Of a stretch of DNA of 64,000 bases, positions 17,550-26,329 are shown one piece after another. Each line of letters opens with the position of its first letter. The stretch's first letter is position 1. Source of the stretch: Candidatus Staskawiczbacteria bacterium. GTDB lineage: Bacteria; Patescibacteria; Paceibacteria; Paceibacterales; Staskawiczbacteraceae. The notes below the pieces were generated by a model that was not told the DNA's origin, did not search any database, and saw nothing but the letters and a program-made list of their open reading frames with translations. The translations under genes and the position numbers were made by a program. Location of the stretch: assembly GCA_903835075.1 (NCBI GenBank), contig CAILLM010000008.1, forward strand, positions 47,861 through 111,860, in the 5' to 3' direction.

Positions 17550-18614
17550 TTAACGTAATAAATTCCTTACTTCTGATGGGTCCACAGCGTAATCCATAGC
17601 ATTTTTCAAAGATATTTCTTTTCTTCTAACCAAATCAACCATTGCTCTATTGGAAGAAATCATTCCCTCTTTTGACGAAGTTTCTATAACAGCAGGAATT
17701 TCATGTATTTTATTTTCTCTTATTAAGTTAGAAACTGCATTATTGTTTATCAAAACTTCGCAAACAGGAATAAACCCACCCTTAATCCTTGGAATCAATC
17801 TTTGAGAAACAACCCCCAAAAGAGAAGACGACAATTGAAATTTTATTTGGTCTTGTTGTTCAGCAGGAAAAACATCAACTATTCTGTGAATTGTTTGAGC
17901 AGCAGAATTAGTGTGTAATGTTGCAAAGACCAAATGACCTGTTTCAGCAGCAGTTATGGTTGTAGCAATTGTTTCTAAGTCTCTCATCTCTCCCACCATA
18001 ATTACATCTGGGTTTTGACGAAGCGTTGCTCGCAAAGCATTGTTAAAATTCAAAGTATCAATTAAAACTTCTCTTTGATCAATAATTGCCCTGTCTGTAG
18101 GATAAGTGTATTCAATTGGGTCTTCAACTGTAATAATGTGTACAGCCCTAGTATGATTTATTTCATCAATCATGGCTGCCAATGTTGTAGATTTTCCTTG
18201 GCTAGTGGCTCCAGTTATTAAAATTAACCCCTGCGGACGAGCCAAAAAATCGTGCAAAATTGGTGGCAAACCAAGCTCTTCTATTGTTCTTATTTTAGAA
18301 GGTATAAAACGTAAAGCCAAGCTTATGCTACCTCTTTGAAAAAATATATTTACACGGAATCTACCCTTGTCTTCGTGCTGGTAAGAAAAATCTATTTCTT
18401 TTTCTTCCATAAATTTCTTTTGTTGTAATTCTGACATTATAGAAAGAGCCATACCCTTAGAATCTTCTGGTGTAACTATCTTTTCTTTGCTCAACGGAAC
18501 AAGCTGACCAGTTATGCGTATGTTTGGAGCGTGGCCCACAGAAATATCTATGTCAGAAGCTTCCTCCTGAACTGCTGTGTCCAAAAGTTTTTTTACATAT
18601 GTTAAATAATCCAT
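17550..18614 (-). CDS. pilT: twitching motility retraction ATPase PilT
   Basis: A 354-residue hexameric ATPase that depolymerises pili. Walker A is GATSQGKSTT, with Gln in the loop where Gly or Ser is usual. The Asp box and Walker B region read QNPDVIMVGEMRDLETI, and the His box is TGHLVFATLHTNSA. The PilT C-terminal region is present. Its presence implies retractile, twitching-type pili rather than a simple secretion pseudopilus. Confidence 0.96.
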   Translation of the reverse strand: MDYLTYVKKLLDTAVQEEASDIDISVGHAPNIRITGQLVPLSKEKIVTPEDSKGMALSIMSELQQKKFMEEKEIDFSYQHEDKGRFRVNIFFQRGSISLALRFIPSKIRTIEELGLPPILHDFLARPQGLILITGATSQGKSTTLAAMIDEINHTRAVHIITVEDPIEYTYPTDRAIIDQREVLIDTLNFNNALRATLRQNPDVIMVGEMRDLETIATTITAAETGHLVFATLHTNSAAQTIHRIVDVFPAEQQDQIKFQLSSSLLGVVSQRLIPRIKGGFIPVCEVLINNNAVSNLIRENKIHEIPAVIETSSKEGMISSNRAMVDLVRRKEISLKNAMDYAVDPSEVRNLLR

Positions 18615-18663
18615 AAGTTAAAATTTTAATATTATATTTTAAACTTTTAGTTTAAAATTCCGG

Positions 18664-20403
18664 CTATATATCTCTTTCTTCAGTAACCCTAACCACTTCT
18701 TCAATTGTAGTGACACCATTTAAAACCTTTAATATTCCTTCTTGTTCCATTGTAAGCATGCCCTGTTTTTGAGCTACTTTGAAAATTGCACTTTCCATAG
18801 GGTTGGTTTGTATCAACTGTGCCAGCTCATCTGTCATAGATAAAACTTCATAAAGACCCACCCTACCCGTGTATCCTATAAACCCACAGGACTCACATCC
18901 TTTTGCTGTATATAATAATAATGGGTCATCTATTTTTAAATCTTTCTTTTCAGATGCGGGAATACTTTTTACTCTTTCTAAAATATAATTTTTTATTTTA
19001 TCTGATGGATTTATTTTTATTTTACATTGCGGACACAAAGTTCTGACAAGCCTTTGTGAAATAACCACTCGCAAAGTAGATGGAATTAAAAATGGTTTTA
19101 CACCCATATCTATTAACCTTGGCACCACGCCAGTTGACGAGTTTGTGTGCAACGTAGACAAAACAATATGTCCAGTTAATGCAGCATTTATAACCAAACT
19201 AGCTGTTTCCTCATCTCTAATTTCTCCAACCATTATAACATTAGGGTCTTGTCTTAAAATTTGTCTCAAACCTTGTGCAAAAGTATAACCTATTTCTGGT
19301 CGCACCTGAGACTGGTTAATCCCTGCAATAGAATATTCTACAGGGTCTTCTATGGTAACAATATTAACTGAATCTTGATTCAAAATACGCAAAATTGCAT
19401 ATTGGGTTGTTGTTTTTCCAGATCCCGTAGGCCCTGTAAACAAAATCATTCCATATGGTTTTTTTATTGCGTCTTTAACAATTTCCAAACTTCTTGTAGA
19501 AAGACCTAGTTGTTCAAAAGTTCTTAATCCAGTTGAAGGATCCAAAACCCTAAGTTCAGTTTTTTCACCATATAAAGTTGGAAATGTAGCAACCCTAAAA
19601 TCAATTTCTTTATCATTTATTTTTGTAGAAAATCTTCCATCTTGAGGAATTCTATTTTCATCTATTTTCAAACCAGAAAGAATCTTAATTCTGGCAACAA
19701 TAGCCAAGTGAACTTTTAGTGGCAAGGTCAAATTTGAATACAAAATACCTCCAATACGAAAACGTACAATTAGCTTGTCTCTATTTGGTTCTATATGCAC
19801 GTCAGAAGCACCGCTTTCAACTGCATGCCTCAATATAACCAAAACCATTTTTATGATTGGGGCTTCTTCTGTTTTTGTTTCGTCTAAGTTGGTTTGGCTT
19901 AAATTATCTAATATTTTCTCGGTTTCTTCAGGTAAAGTTTCCAACACTTTCTTTGTTTCAGTAGATATATTTTTTCTTTGTTTCAAAAGCCTTGCCAAAT
20001 CTCCTGGGGTTATTAAACATGTTTTATATTTAAAATTTTCTTGATTAGCCAAAAATCTTAAAGCATTTTGCGCAACAATGTCTTCAGGGTAAACCATGCC
20101 AATCATCAAATAATTTTTCTGGCCGTCTAAGTCTTTTTGTATGGCCATTATTTTATAATTAACAGAAGCTTCTTCTGGTATTAATTCTAAAATATCAGAC
20201 GATATTTGGTCTGCATCAACTTTTACAAGATTAATTCCTAAAACTTTACTCTTTAAATCAAAAAGTGTATCTTCTGTAACAATATTATCTTCCAAAATTA
20301 AATCCTCCTCTGTTTTTCCGAGTTTTTTTACCTTTTTTTTATAATCATTCATTTGACTCTCAGATAATAAACCTTGAGCAAATAATTCTTGTAGTAGTTT
20401 CAT
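18664..20403 (-). CDS. pilB: type IV pilus assembly ATPase PilB
   Basis: A 579-residue GspE/PilB motor for pilus extension. An N-terminal MshEN-like domain (residues about 1-130) is followed by the RecA-like core: Walker A GPTGSGKTTT, QDPNVIMVGEIRDEETA, and LSTLHTNSSTG. A tetracysteine zinc motif is split as CPQC and CESC. The order pilB-pilT-pilC is classical. The spacing to pilT is 49 bases. Confidence 0.97.
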   Translation of the reverse strand: MKLLQELFAQGLLSESQMNDYKKKVKKLGKTEEDLILEDNIVTEDTLFDLKSKVLGINLVKVDADQISSDILELIPEEASVNYKIMAIQKDLDGQKNYLMIGMVYPEDIVAQNALRFLANQENFKYKTCLITPGDLARLLKQRKNISTETKKVLETLPEETEKILDNLSQTNLDETKTEEAPIIKMVLVILRHAVESGASDVHIEPNRDKLIVRFRIGGILYSNLTLPLKVHLAIVARIKILSGLKIDENRIPQDGRFSTKINDKEIDFRVATFPTLYGEKTELRVLDPSTGLRTFEQLGLSTRSLEIVKDAIKKPYGMILFTGPTGSGKTTTQYAILRILNQDSVNIVTIEDPVEYSIAGINQSQVRPEIGYTFAQGLRQILRQDPNVIMVGEIRDEETASLVINAALTGHIVLSTLHTNSSTGVVPRLIDMGVKPFLIPSTLRVVISQRLVRTLCPQCKIKINPSDKIKNYILERVKSIPASEKKDLKIDDPLLLYTAKGCESCGFIGYTGRVGLYEVLSMTDELAQLIQTNPMESAIFKVAQKQGMLTMEQEGILKVLNGVTTIEEVVRVTEERDI

Positions 20404-20436
20404 TGATAAAAAATTTTAATTTTAATTTTTTAATTT

Positions 20437-20895
20437 TTATGGCGTTGTTGATGAAGCTGCCGCAGGAGTCACTGGCGGTACAACGGGAGCTGCCACAACA
20501 GTATAATATGGCACAAAAGGATTGTCTCTGCCAAGCTTAACTTCTTCTAAGAAAGTTACCGTTAACCCCATCCCCTCTAATGTTTTTTTTGCTTCGTCTA
20601 CTGATTCAGCAGAGATAAACCCTGTTTCAACAATTTTGCTTCTATTCAATGCCCTATAATTGTACTGGAATCCCATAACAGGAGAATCATGAAGATTTCT
20701 GAATCTCTGAGAATCAAAAATACTCATATCAATGTTGATTTTTGATTTATTAAAAACTACTGATGGTGAAACTGCTTTTGGCTTAGCAAAAAAAATTCCC
20801 AAAGAAATAAATCCTATAAACAATAAAAATCCCAATGTGATTATCACAAAAAATGCCCTTTGTCTTTTCTTTGGTGATATAAAAACTACTGCCAT
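20437..20895 (-). CDS. PilP-like membrane-anchored protein with a PilC-like N-domain motif
   Basis: A 152-residue protein with one transmembrane helix (about 15-35), then a domain around FQYNYRALNRSKIVETGFI...AEKTL-type residues. This domain resembles the N-terminal domain of PilC/GspF (compare YFYQARSKEGKMETGTV in this cluster's PilC). It is followed by LGRDNPFVPY, reminiscent of the NPF element in PilP proteins, and a Pro/Ala/Thr tail. Its position between pilO and pilB is where pilP normally sits. The assignment is positional and motif-based. Confidence 0.5.
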   Translation of the reverse strand: MAVVFISPKKRQRAFFVIITLGFLLFIGFISLGIFFAKPKAVSPSVVFNKSKINIDMSIFDSQRFRNLHDSPVMGFQYNYRALNRSKIVETGFISAESVDEAKKTLEGMGLTVTFLEEVKLGRDNPFVPYYTVVAAPVVPPVTPAAASSTTP

Positions 20896-20900
20896 GCTTT

Positions 20901-21431
20901 TTAGTATGAATAAGTTTTTACTTGTAAACTAAAATTATATGGTGGCCCTGATTGCGTTCCAAAAGAAATGCTAGTTACTTCAAAAATTCGTGAGGAATCC
21001 TCTAGGGCAATCATAAATCCTTCAAGCGAAGGGTAACCCCCCAATAAATCTAGAGAAAAAGTTATTTCTTTAGTGGTTGCCCCTTTGCTAGCAGTTCCAC
21101 CCTGTGCTGATTTTGACAAAAATAAACTTTTTACAATTAAACCATTTTTCTTGGCTGTTTCCTGTAAATAATAAACTGTTTTGCCAAGATTTGGATCTGA
21201 AGACAGGGCGTCATCTATTTTTCCAATATCGCTTTTTCTATTTTCTAAATCATAATAAATTTTGTCTATTGCTGCATAATAATCGTGCTGGGCAACATAT
21301 TCTGCCATTTTTTCTCCAAGTTGCGACTGTAACTTCTTAAATGTGTTGTATTCTGGCATTACTAGAAAAAATACCAATAACAAAATTATTATAACAATTA
21401 AGCCAATAGCAATGGGTCTATCAAGTGTCAT
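20901..21431 (-). CDS. pilO: type IV pilus alignment protein PilO
   Basis: A 176-residue protein with one N-terminal transmembrane helix (about 8-28), a coiled-coil (YNTFKKLQSQLGEKMAEYVAQ) and a ferredoxin-like C-terminal domain (ITFSLDLLGGYPSLEGFMIALEDSSRIFEVTSI). This is the PilO layout. It starts 4 bases after the PilN-like gene. PilM, PilN and PilO form the inner-membrane alignment complex. Confidence 0.85.
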   Translation of the reverse strand: MTLDRPIAIGLIVIIILLLVFFLVMPEYNTFKKLQSQLGEKMAEYVAQHDYYAAIDKIYYDLENRKSDIGKIDDALSSDPNLGKTVYYLQETAKKNGLIVKSLFLSKSAQGGTASKGATTKEITFSLDLLGGYPSLEGFMIALEDSSRIFEVTSISFGTQSGPPYNFSLQVKTYSY

Positions 21432-21435
21432 ATAA

Positions 21436-22515
21436 TTATTTTCTAGGAATGCCGTTCATATTTTTTTTATTTCGACCTCTTATTAAAAACAAAGCAACAA
21501 GTAAAATTATTACTACCGCAACCACAACTAACCCCAATATAATTATAATTTTAGAATTACTGGATTTATTATTTTTTTGATCAACGGCAACCGGAGGGGC
21601 TAATATCACTTTTACCTGATAATTCTGAGCTGAATTGTCTGAAGCAATAACGCTATAAGTTACAGGCTCTGTGAAATCTTGTGGGAGAAGAGAAGCAGGC
21701 GCCACCGTTGTTCCAGGAGAAACTACTATGGCAGGAGTTAAATTCTTGATATCTGTATCATGCGGGACAGTTAATGTGATTATATGAGTTGTTTGATCTA
21801 CCTGCCCTATAACTTCTGGGTCTAACAAAATATGGAATGATGTTATTAACTTTTGACCATTATTAATGAGAGTAACGGCTGGTTGTTTTGTACTTGGCGG
21901 GGCGGTATTAGTGATTACAAGTGGCGTTGTTGTGGTTGCAGATTGTTCCGATGTTGCACTATTCTGTGCTGAAGCTATGTCGGAAAGATAATTAAATATA
22001 GAAGAATCTAACACAAGCCCTATATTAAACTCTGTTCTAGCAGACTGACCCAATGAAGAGTTAAATGTTCCTATATTTTTAACATATTTATTTTGTTCAA
22101 GTGAAGCAACCTGCCTAGAAAAAGCATCTAAGTTATCTGATTCGCCATTTAGCTGCACAGCTCCATTTTTTTCATCTAAGCTGAACTGACTAAACCAAAT
22201 ATTCGGCATGGTTTGCGCTTGCATAAAAGCGAAAACGTTAGAAGCAAACTCATGATTTTTCAACAACACTGTAAAATCATTAATTTTTTTCTGATAACTC
22301 ATGACTTCTGTTTCATGTTGTTTTTGTTGTAGGGTGCCTACACCTTGTAAGGATGTCGCCTCATCTTTAATTTGCTGTCTTATCATTCCATTTTTAAACA
22401 TAAAAATAAAATAACAAAGAACTGTAGCTATCAACAGAGACATCACAAAATAGAAGATGACATCCATCCACCAGAATTTCTTGGTCCTTAGTTGAAAAAT
22501 CACGGAAAGGTCCAT
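21436..22515 (-). CDS. pilN: PilN-like protein with added Ig-like domain and C-terminal membrane helix
   Basis: A 359-residue protein in the pilN position. The N-terminal 185 residues have the PilN pattern: transmembrane helix (about 17-38), coiled coil, and a small alpha/beta domain (NIWFSQFSLDEKNGAVQLNGESDNLDAFSRQVASL). Unusually it continues through a Ser/Thr/Pro linker into a beta-sandwich repeat (DFTEPVTYSVIASDNSAQNYQVKV) and a second transmembrane helix (about 325-347) with a basic tail. Standard PilN is about 180-200 residues with one helix, so this is a fusion. Confidence 0.8.
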   Translation of the reverse strand: MDLSVIFQLRTKKFWWMDVIFYFVMSLLIATVLCYFIFMFKNGMIRQQIKDEATSLQGVGTLQQKQHETEVMSYQKKINDFTVLLKNHEFASNVFAFMQAQTMPNIWFSQFSLDEKNGAVQLNGESDNLDAFSRQVASLEQNKYVKNIGTFNSSLGQSARTEFNIGLVLDSSIFNYLSDIASAQNSATSEQSATTTTPLVITNTAPPSTKQPAVTLINNGQKLITSFHILLDPEVIGQVDQTTHIITLTVPHDTDIKNLTPAIVVSPGTTVAPASLLPQDFTEPVTYSVIASDNSAQNYQVKVILAPPVAVDQKNNKSSNSKIIIILGLVVVAVVIILLVALFLIRGRNKKNMNGIPRK

Positions 22516-22533
22516 TTCTATTTATTTATTATA

Positions 22534-22553
22534 CCTGCCCGTCTACAGGCAGG
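22534..22553. repeat. short palindromic repeat (CCTGCC/GGCAGG family)
   Basis: CCTGCC and GGCAGG around a short centre, in the 60-bp gap between pilM and the pilN-like gene. It may form a hairpin in the operon mRNA. Confidence 0.5.
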
Positions 22554-22575
22554 CAACTAATTAGTTTGATATGCA

Positions 22576-23691
22576 TTACGTTTCTAGCCCACCTAGGGCC
22601 ACGCCCATTGCCACTGAAAAGCTTGGTGCTATTTTCTCAAGAGTGTTTCCCAAAATTGGCGGATACAAAAGCTCGGAGAAGCAATTTGGAATTTCTACTT
22701 TTATTTTCAAAACTTCAGCAAAATACTCTTTAAGGCCTGGTAAATTTGAAGTGCCACCTGTTAAATAAATTGCGTCTATTTCTTTTCCTTCTTGTTGATA
22801 AAAATCAGATAATACTTTTTTAACTTCAATTATCAAAGGGTCAATTAATAAATACAAAGTTTTAGAAATTTCTTCCTTAGAAGAGGTCAGTCCTTCTTTA
22901 TTTTTCAATTCTTCTGCTTGTTCATGACCCAAATCTAAAGCCGAAGCAATACTATATGTAAGCTGGCTTCCTGCAAAATTAAAACTATAGCTTTTCTTCA
23001 AAGAACCTTTTCCAATAATATTAATGGTTGTGCTCTGAACTCCAATGTCTATTAAGCAAACATAATTTCGATTCCCTCTAACCAGTGACCTCACCAAACC
23101 CAAAGCTTCCGCCTCTACAGCATAAAGGTCTATACCTGCCAATTGAGCGACTTTTTGATAATCTTGGATTACTTGGTTTGGGATCGCAACCAAAAATATT
23201 TTAAGTCCAGACTGTTTATCCCCTGGGGTGCCACCTATTAATTGCCAATCTAGTGTTGTTTCTGAAACTGGTAATGGTATGTACTGAGACGCATTGTAAT
23301 AAACCGCATCTTTTAGTTCATTTGCATTCATTGGCGGTAATTCAAAAGATGTGCAAAAAGTTGAAAAATCTGGGATTGAGAATATTACTGCCCTTGTCTT
23401 TATTTTTGCCTCATCTAAAACAGCTCTCACTGCCCTAGAAACAAAATAATTAGAAAGTAAATAGCTCCCCTTTTCTACGCCACGAAACGGCTCTTTATAA
23501 AGAGAAGATGACTTAATTTCTGCATAATTCTCTAATGTTTTTCCCTGACCCCAGCGCGACAATTCTACAACCTTAATTCCAGCTGTACCAATATCAATTC
23601 CTACCATTTTTTTAGGGAAAAACATCTTCAAGGGATTAGAGAAAATATTCAATTTATCTATATTAAATTTTTCAAGCGGATTTGATGCCAT
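22576..23691 (-). CDS. pilM: type IV pilus biogenesis ATPase PilM
   Basis: A 371-residue actin-fold (FtsA/MreB-like) cytoplasmic protein. Nucleotide-binding motifs are GIDIGTAGIKVVELS (phosphate 1), LIDIGVQSTTINI (phosphate 2) and YLTGGTSNLPGL (adenosine). It binds the N-terminal tail of PilN. It is the first gene of the pilus cluster; the divergent comF gene begins 40 bases away, so this gap holds both promoters (a TATAAT-like box is readable on each strand). Confidence 0.95.
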   Translation of the reverse strand: MASNPLEKFNIDKLNIFSNPLKMFFPKKMVGIDIGTAGIKVVELSRWGQGKTLENYAEIKSSSLYKEPFRGVEKGSYLLSNYFVSRAVRAVLDEAKIKTRAVIFSIPDFSTFCTSFELPPMNANELKDAVYYNASQYIPLPVSETTLDWQLIGGTPGDKQSGLKIFLVAIPNQVIQDYQKVAQLAGIDLYAVEAEALGLVRSLVRGNRNYVCLIDIGVQSTTINIIGKGSLKKSYSFNFAGSQLTYSIASALDLGHEQAEELKNKEGLTSSKEEISKTLYLLIDPLIIEVKKVLSDFYQQEGKEIDAIYLTGGTSNLPGLKEYFAEVLKIKVEIPNCFSELLYPPILGNTLEKIAPSFSVAMGVALGGLET

Positions 23692-23731
23692 AATTAATTT
23701 TATTATATAATTAAATCAATACAAAAACACT

Positions 23732-24466
23732 GTGGATAACTTTAAAGACTTTTTGCTCAATTTAATCTTCCCAAAATTCTGCTTGGGGTGCCAAAAAGAA
23801 GGCATTTATTTGTGCGATGATTGTCGACATGTTTTAGATATTAATGAATTCAATTACTGCCTTTGTGATAATATGCCCAATCGCCTTCCCCAAAATCAAA
23901 CAAGTGGCAAGTGTAGTAGATGCCAAAACAAAAATCTTTCTGGGATTTATTCTGCCCTTTCTTACAAACAACAACTAGTTAAAAAATTAATTTATCAATT
24001 TAAATATCAGCCATATTTAAAAGACTTATCACAAACTTTAGCAAGTATTGTTGTAGAGTGCTTATTTTTAGCAGGAAAAAATACAGAAGAAGTTTGGCAA
24101 AACTCTATTTTGATTCCCGTGCCCACAGATAAAAAGAAATTAAAAAATAGAGGATACAACCAATCTAAAGAATTAGCTGAAGAATTATCAAAAATTTTAA
24201 AAATTCCTGTAGTTACCGACACATTAATTAAAATTAAACCAACAAAACCCCAAATGGAATTAAATAAAATTGAAAGAGAAAAAAATTTACTGGATGCTTT
24301 CTGTATAAATACAAATTTGGCTAAGTCCGACTTAACCAAATTTTCTAAGATATTTTTAGTTGATGATGTTTATACAACGGGATCTACAATGGAAGAATGT
24401 GCGAAAATTCTTAAGCGCGCCGGAGCAAAAGAAATTTGGGGTATCGTGATTGCTCGCGAAGGCTGA
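23732..24466 (+). CDS. comF: ComF-family phosphoribosyltransferase-like protein
   Basis: A 244-residue ComFC-type protein linked to DNA uptake or to recombination of imported DNA. The N-terminal zinc-finger cysteines (CLGC, CDDC, CSRC) are followed by a PRTase fold with the PRPP loop FLVDDVYTTGSTM. The start is GTG at 23732. It is divergent from pilM, consistent with a pilus and competence association. The spelling IPVPTDKKKLKNRGYNQS is typical of the family. Confidence 0.93.
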   Translation: MDNFKDFLLNLIFPKFCLGCQKEGIYLCDDCRHVLDINEFNYCLCDNMPNRLPQNQTSGKCSRCQNKNLSGIYSALSYKQQLVKKLIYQFKYQPYLKDLSQTLASIVVECLFLAGKNTEEVWQNSILIPVPTDKKKLKNRGYNQSKELAEELSKILKIPVVTDTLIKIKPTKPQMELNKIEREKNLLDAFCINTNLAKSDLTKFSKIFLVDDVYTTGSTMEECAKILKRAGAKEIWGIVIAREG

Positions 24467-24481
24467 CCAATGATTGAAAAT

Positions 24482-24515
24482 AAAATAAAAAAAATCGGGG
24501 TGCATGCACGCCCGA
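24482..24515 (-). terminator. terminator of the CDP-alcohol phosphotransferase gene
   Basis: TCGGG/CCCGA plus GTGC/GCAC with one bulged base, followed on the minus strand by a long T-rich tract. Confidence 0.65.
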
Positions 24516-24536
24516 CAACTACTTCATGAAAGGAAT

Positions 24537-25118
24537 TTATCCAACAAGCCCCTGGCTATGGCGCCAAAAACTCATGATTCCAAACATCGCTGCAGCCAAA
24601 AGTACAAAAAATACTGTTGGCGTTGCACAAAATGAAATCTTAACACCAAGGTGGTGTTCAACAATAACAATTGCAGGGCAAGCGAGAACACCTATACAAG
24701 CAGCAATCATTTTAAATTTGCCCCACTTACCAGCAGAGACATCTTTATTATGAACTAGGGCAACAACCCACGTGACACACAAACCCAATTCAATGACTAC
24801 TAAAAGCCATGCAATGTATTTTAATTCGTAAGCTATGCGTGCGTCCAAAATTATGAACGCATACATTACGAACTGAAGATACTTGTCCGCAAGACGATCG
24901 GCGGCCTTTCCAAATTGGCTAACAATGTTATTTTTGCGAGCAATGTATCCGTCTACGCCATCAGTTAGGGCTGCAATTAGGCCAATTGTGAAAATTGACC
25001 AAATCATCTGGCGGTGCCATATAACCTGCCAAAGCAGAAAAGTTGTAAGCCAAACTCTGCACATAGTCACAATGTTAGCTAGGTTTCTTTGAAACCAGGT
25101 CTTTTTACTTGTGTTCAT
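24537..25118 (-). CDS. CDP-alcohol phosphatidyltransferase family protein
   Basis: A 193-residue integral membrane enzyme. The complete CDP-OH signature is present: DGVDGYIARKNNIVSQFGKAADRLAD (positions about 54-79), with all Asp, Gly, Ala and Arg landmarks. Such enzymes attach a CMP-activated lipid to an alcohol such as glycerol-3-phosphate or inositol-phosphate. Length and topology (six helices) fit PgsA-like proteins, but the acceptor is not predictable. A strong Shine-Dalgarno sequence (GAGGAGGA) precedes the ATG and a promoter lies upstream (25184-25212). Confidence 0.88.
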   Translation of the reverse strand: MNTSKKTWFQRNLANIVTMCRVWLTTFLLWQVIWHRQMIWSIFTIGLIAALTDGVDGYIARKNNIVSQFGKAADRLADKYLQFVMYAFIILDARIAYELKYIAWLLVVIELGLCVTWVVALVHNKDVSAGKWGKFKMIAACIGVLACPAIVIVEHHLGVKISFCATPTVFFVLLAAAMFGIMSFWRHSQGLVG

Positions 25119-25151
25119 TTGAGTAATTCCTCCTCTTTTTTGCTATATTAT

Positions 25152-25170
25152 CAAAGGGCTTTTCCCTTTG
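25152..25170. promoter_or_regulatory. leader hairpin upstream of the CDP-alcohol phosphotransferase
   Basis: CAAAGGG and CCCTTTG, 7 bp with a 5-nt loop, lie between the promoter and the ribosome binding site. A role in mRNA stability or translation control is possible. Confidence 0.35.
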
Positions 25171-25183
25171 TTTCTGATTATAA

Positions 25184-25212
25184 ATATTAAAATAATTTAT
25201 GTTTTAAGTCAA
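25184..25212 (-). promoter_or_regulatory. sigma70-type promoter
   Basis: -35 TTGACT (5/6), 17-nt spacer, -10 TAATAT (4/6) on the minus strand, upstream of the CDP-alcohol phosphotransferase gene. Confidence 0.6.
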
Positions 25213-25214
25213 CA

Positions 25215-25252
25215 AAAAAGCGACCCAGAACTTGTCGAAGGATCGCTTTTTT
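25215..25252. terminator. bidirectional terminator containing a dispersed repeat
   Basis: AAAAAAGCGA and TCGCTTTTTT form the stem; the loop contains a CTTCGAC/GTCGAAG repeat remnant. It ends transcription of the carbonic anhydrase-like gene on the minus strand. Confidence 0.75.
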
Positions 25253-25258
25253 AATTTT

Positions 25259-25696
25259 CTATATTTTTTCTACTGTTTCCCAATCACCCTCCACCCAAAG
25301 CAAAATAACCTCTACAGGGAAACCAAAAGACTCAACAGCTTCTTTACATTTTTTCAATTGCTCTATTTGTTCTTCTTTTGGTACGGGATTGCCAGCACAA
25401 CCAAAATGTCCTGCAACTGCAACAACTTTTGATCCATGGTGTTCAACGGAAATTGCCACTCTTTTTTTGATATCTTCTATTATGGCCATATCACAAGCCT
25501 CATGATTACAAATAATTCTATTAGGGCCAGGTTCAGTTACCATGTCCACGTAATCAACGCTGTAATTATTTTTCATATAATTTTTAACAGCGTCTTGGAC
25601 TCTACCATCCATGCAATTTATTGCACATGCAAATGTTTTATCTGATATCATATTATTAAGCGAGGCAATAAACTTTTTGCAGGCCTCAGGACACAA
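25259..25696 (-). CDS. beta-carbonic-anhydrase-like protein, short form
   Basis: A 145-residue protein with the zinc-ligand pattern of beta-class carbonic anhydrases: CxDxR (CMDGR, about residues 28-32) and HxxC (HFGC, about 97-100). Classical enzymes run to about 200 residues, so this is a reduced version lacking parts of the usual dimer interface. If active it would interconvert CO2 and bicarbonate. A diverged metal-binding role is equally possible. Confidence 0.7.
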   Translation of the reverse strand: MCPEACKKFIASLNNMISDKTFACAINCMDGRVQDAVKNYMKNNYSVDYVDMVTEPGPNRIICNHEACDMAIIEDIKKRVAISVEHHGSKVVAVAGHFGCAGNPVPKEEQIEQLKKCKEAVESFGFPVEVILLWVEGDWETVEKI

Positions 25697-25740
25697 AGTG
25701 CCTGATAGCCGGAAAAAAGATTGTTGCCGAGCTATAATTA

Positions 25741-26322
25741 CTATTTATGAAAGCCTAGGTCTGCTGGGTTATTTCCGCCAGAAATTAAGGTAATTTTCCC
25801 GCCTCTAGACTCAAATTCTTTTCTTAATTTTTTAACTTCAACTGACAAATTTACTGTTTCTTCCCCTATTTCATATTTAACATGACCTTTTGACCAATAT
25901 TCTACAACTAATTTACTGTCACCAAAAATCTTACCAGCCCTGAGTCGCGTCGAAGGGTCTTTCATTTCTTTTAATGCTAATTCCAAGGCTTTTTTACAAG
26001 CAAGTAATTCTCCATAATTATTTGTAACACCATGCCCCAAATTTTCTCGTAAAAAACTTTTCCCATTTTTATCAGCCACCTGAATTTCAACTCCTTCGCC
26101 ACTCCCCGTGCCCGCGTCAAAATAAATTCCGTCTTCAACAGCAATATTTTTTATTTTATAATCAGCCCCTGCATTTAGCCAAGCCTCGGCCGCCTCTTCT
26201 GTTTCAAAACCTTTAAATTTTGCGCCATTTTTACCTGCAACAATTTCTTGGCATTCTGGCCAGTTATCAGTTATCCCCTGCTTGCCATCAACTAAATATG
26301 CATAATATTTTCTTTTTGCCAT
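25741..26322 (-). CDS. rnhA: ribonuclease HI with N-terminal hybrid-binding domain
   Basis: A 193-residue protein. The N-terminal domain (KYYAYLVDGKQGITDNWPEC ... GFETEEAAEAWL) matches the caulimovirus-viroplasmin/hybrid-binding domain of RNase H1. The catalytic domain shows the DEDD set: YFDAGT, NNYGELLACKKALE, FGDSKLVV and NPADLGF. It cleaves RNA in RNA:DNA hybrids. The peptide DPSTRLRAGK (about 122-131) is encoded by a dispersed palindrome at 25937-25959 inserted in frame between catalytic elements. Confidence 0.9.
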   Translation of the reverse strand: MAKRKYYAYLVDGKQGITDNWPECQEIVAGKNGAKFKGFETEEAAEAWLNAGADYKIKNIAVEDGIYFDAGTGSGEGVEIQVADKNGKSFLRENLGHGVTNNYGELLACKKALELALKEMKDPSTRLRAGKIFGDSKLVVEYWSKGHVKYEIGEETVNLSVEVKKLRKEFESRGGKITLISGGNNPADLGFHK

Positions 26323-26329
26323 TTCAAAA

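Noticed and set aside
23732..24466. Alternative code with TGA read as glycine, as in some CPR lineages
   Set aside because: comF and other genes end at TGA in expected places and intact core genes show no in-frame TGA.
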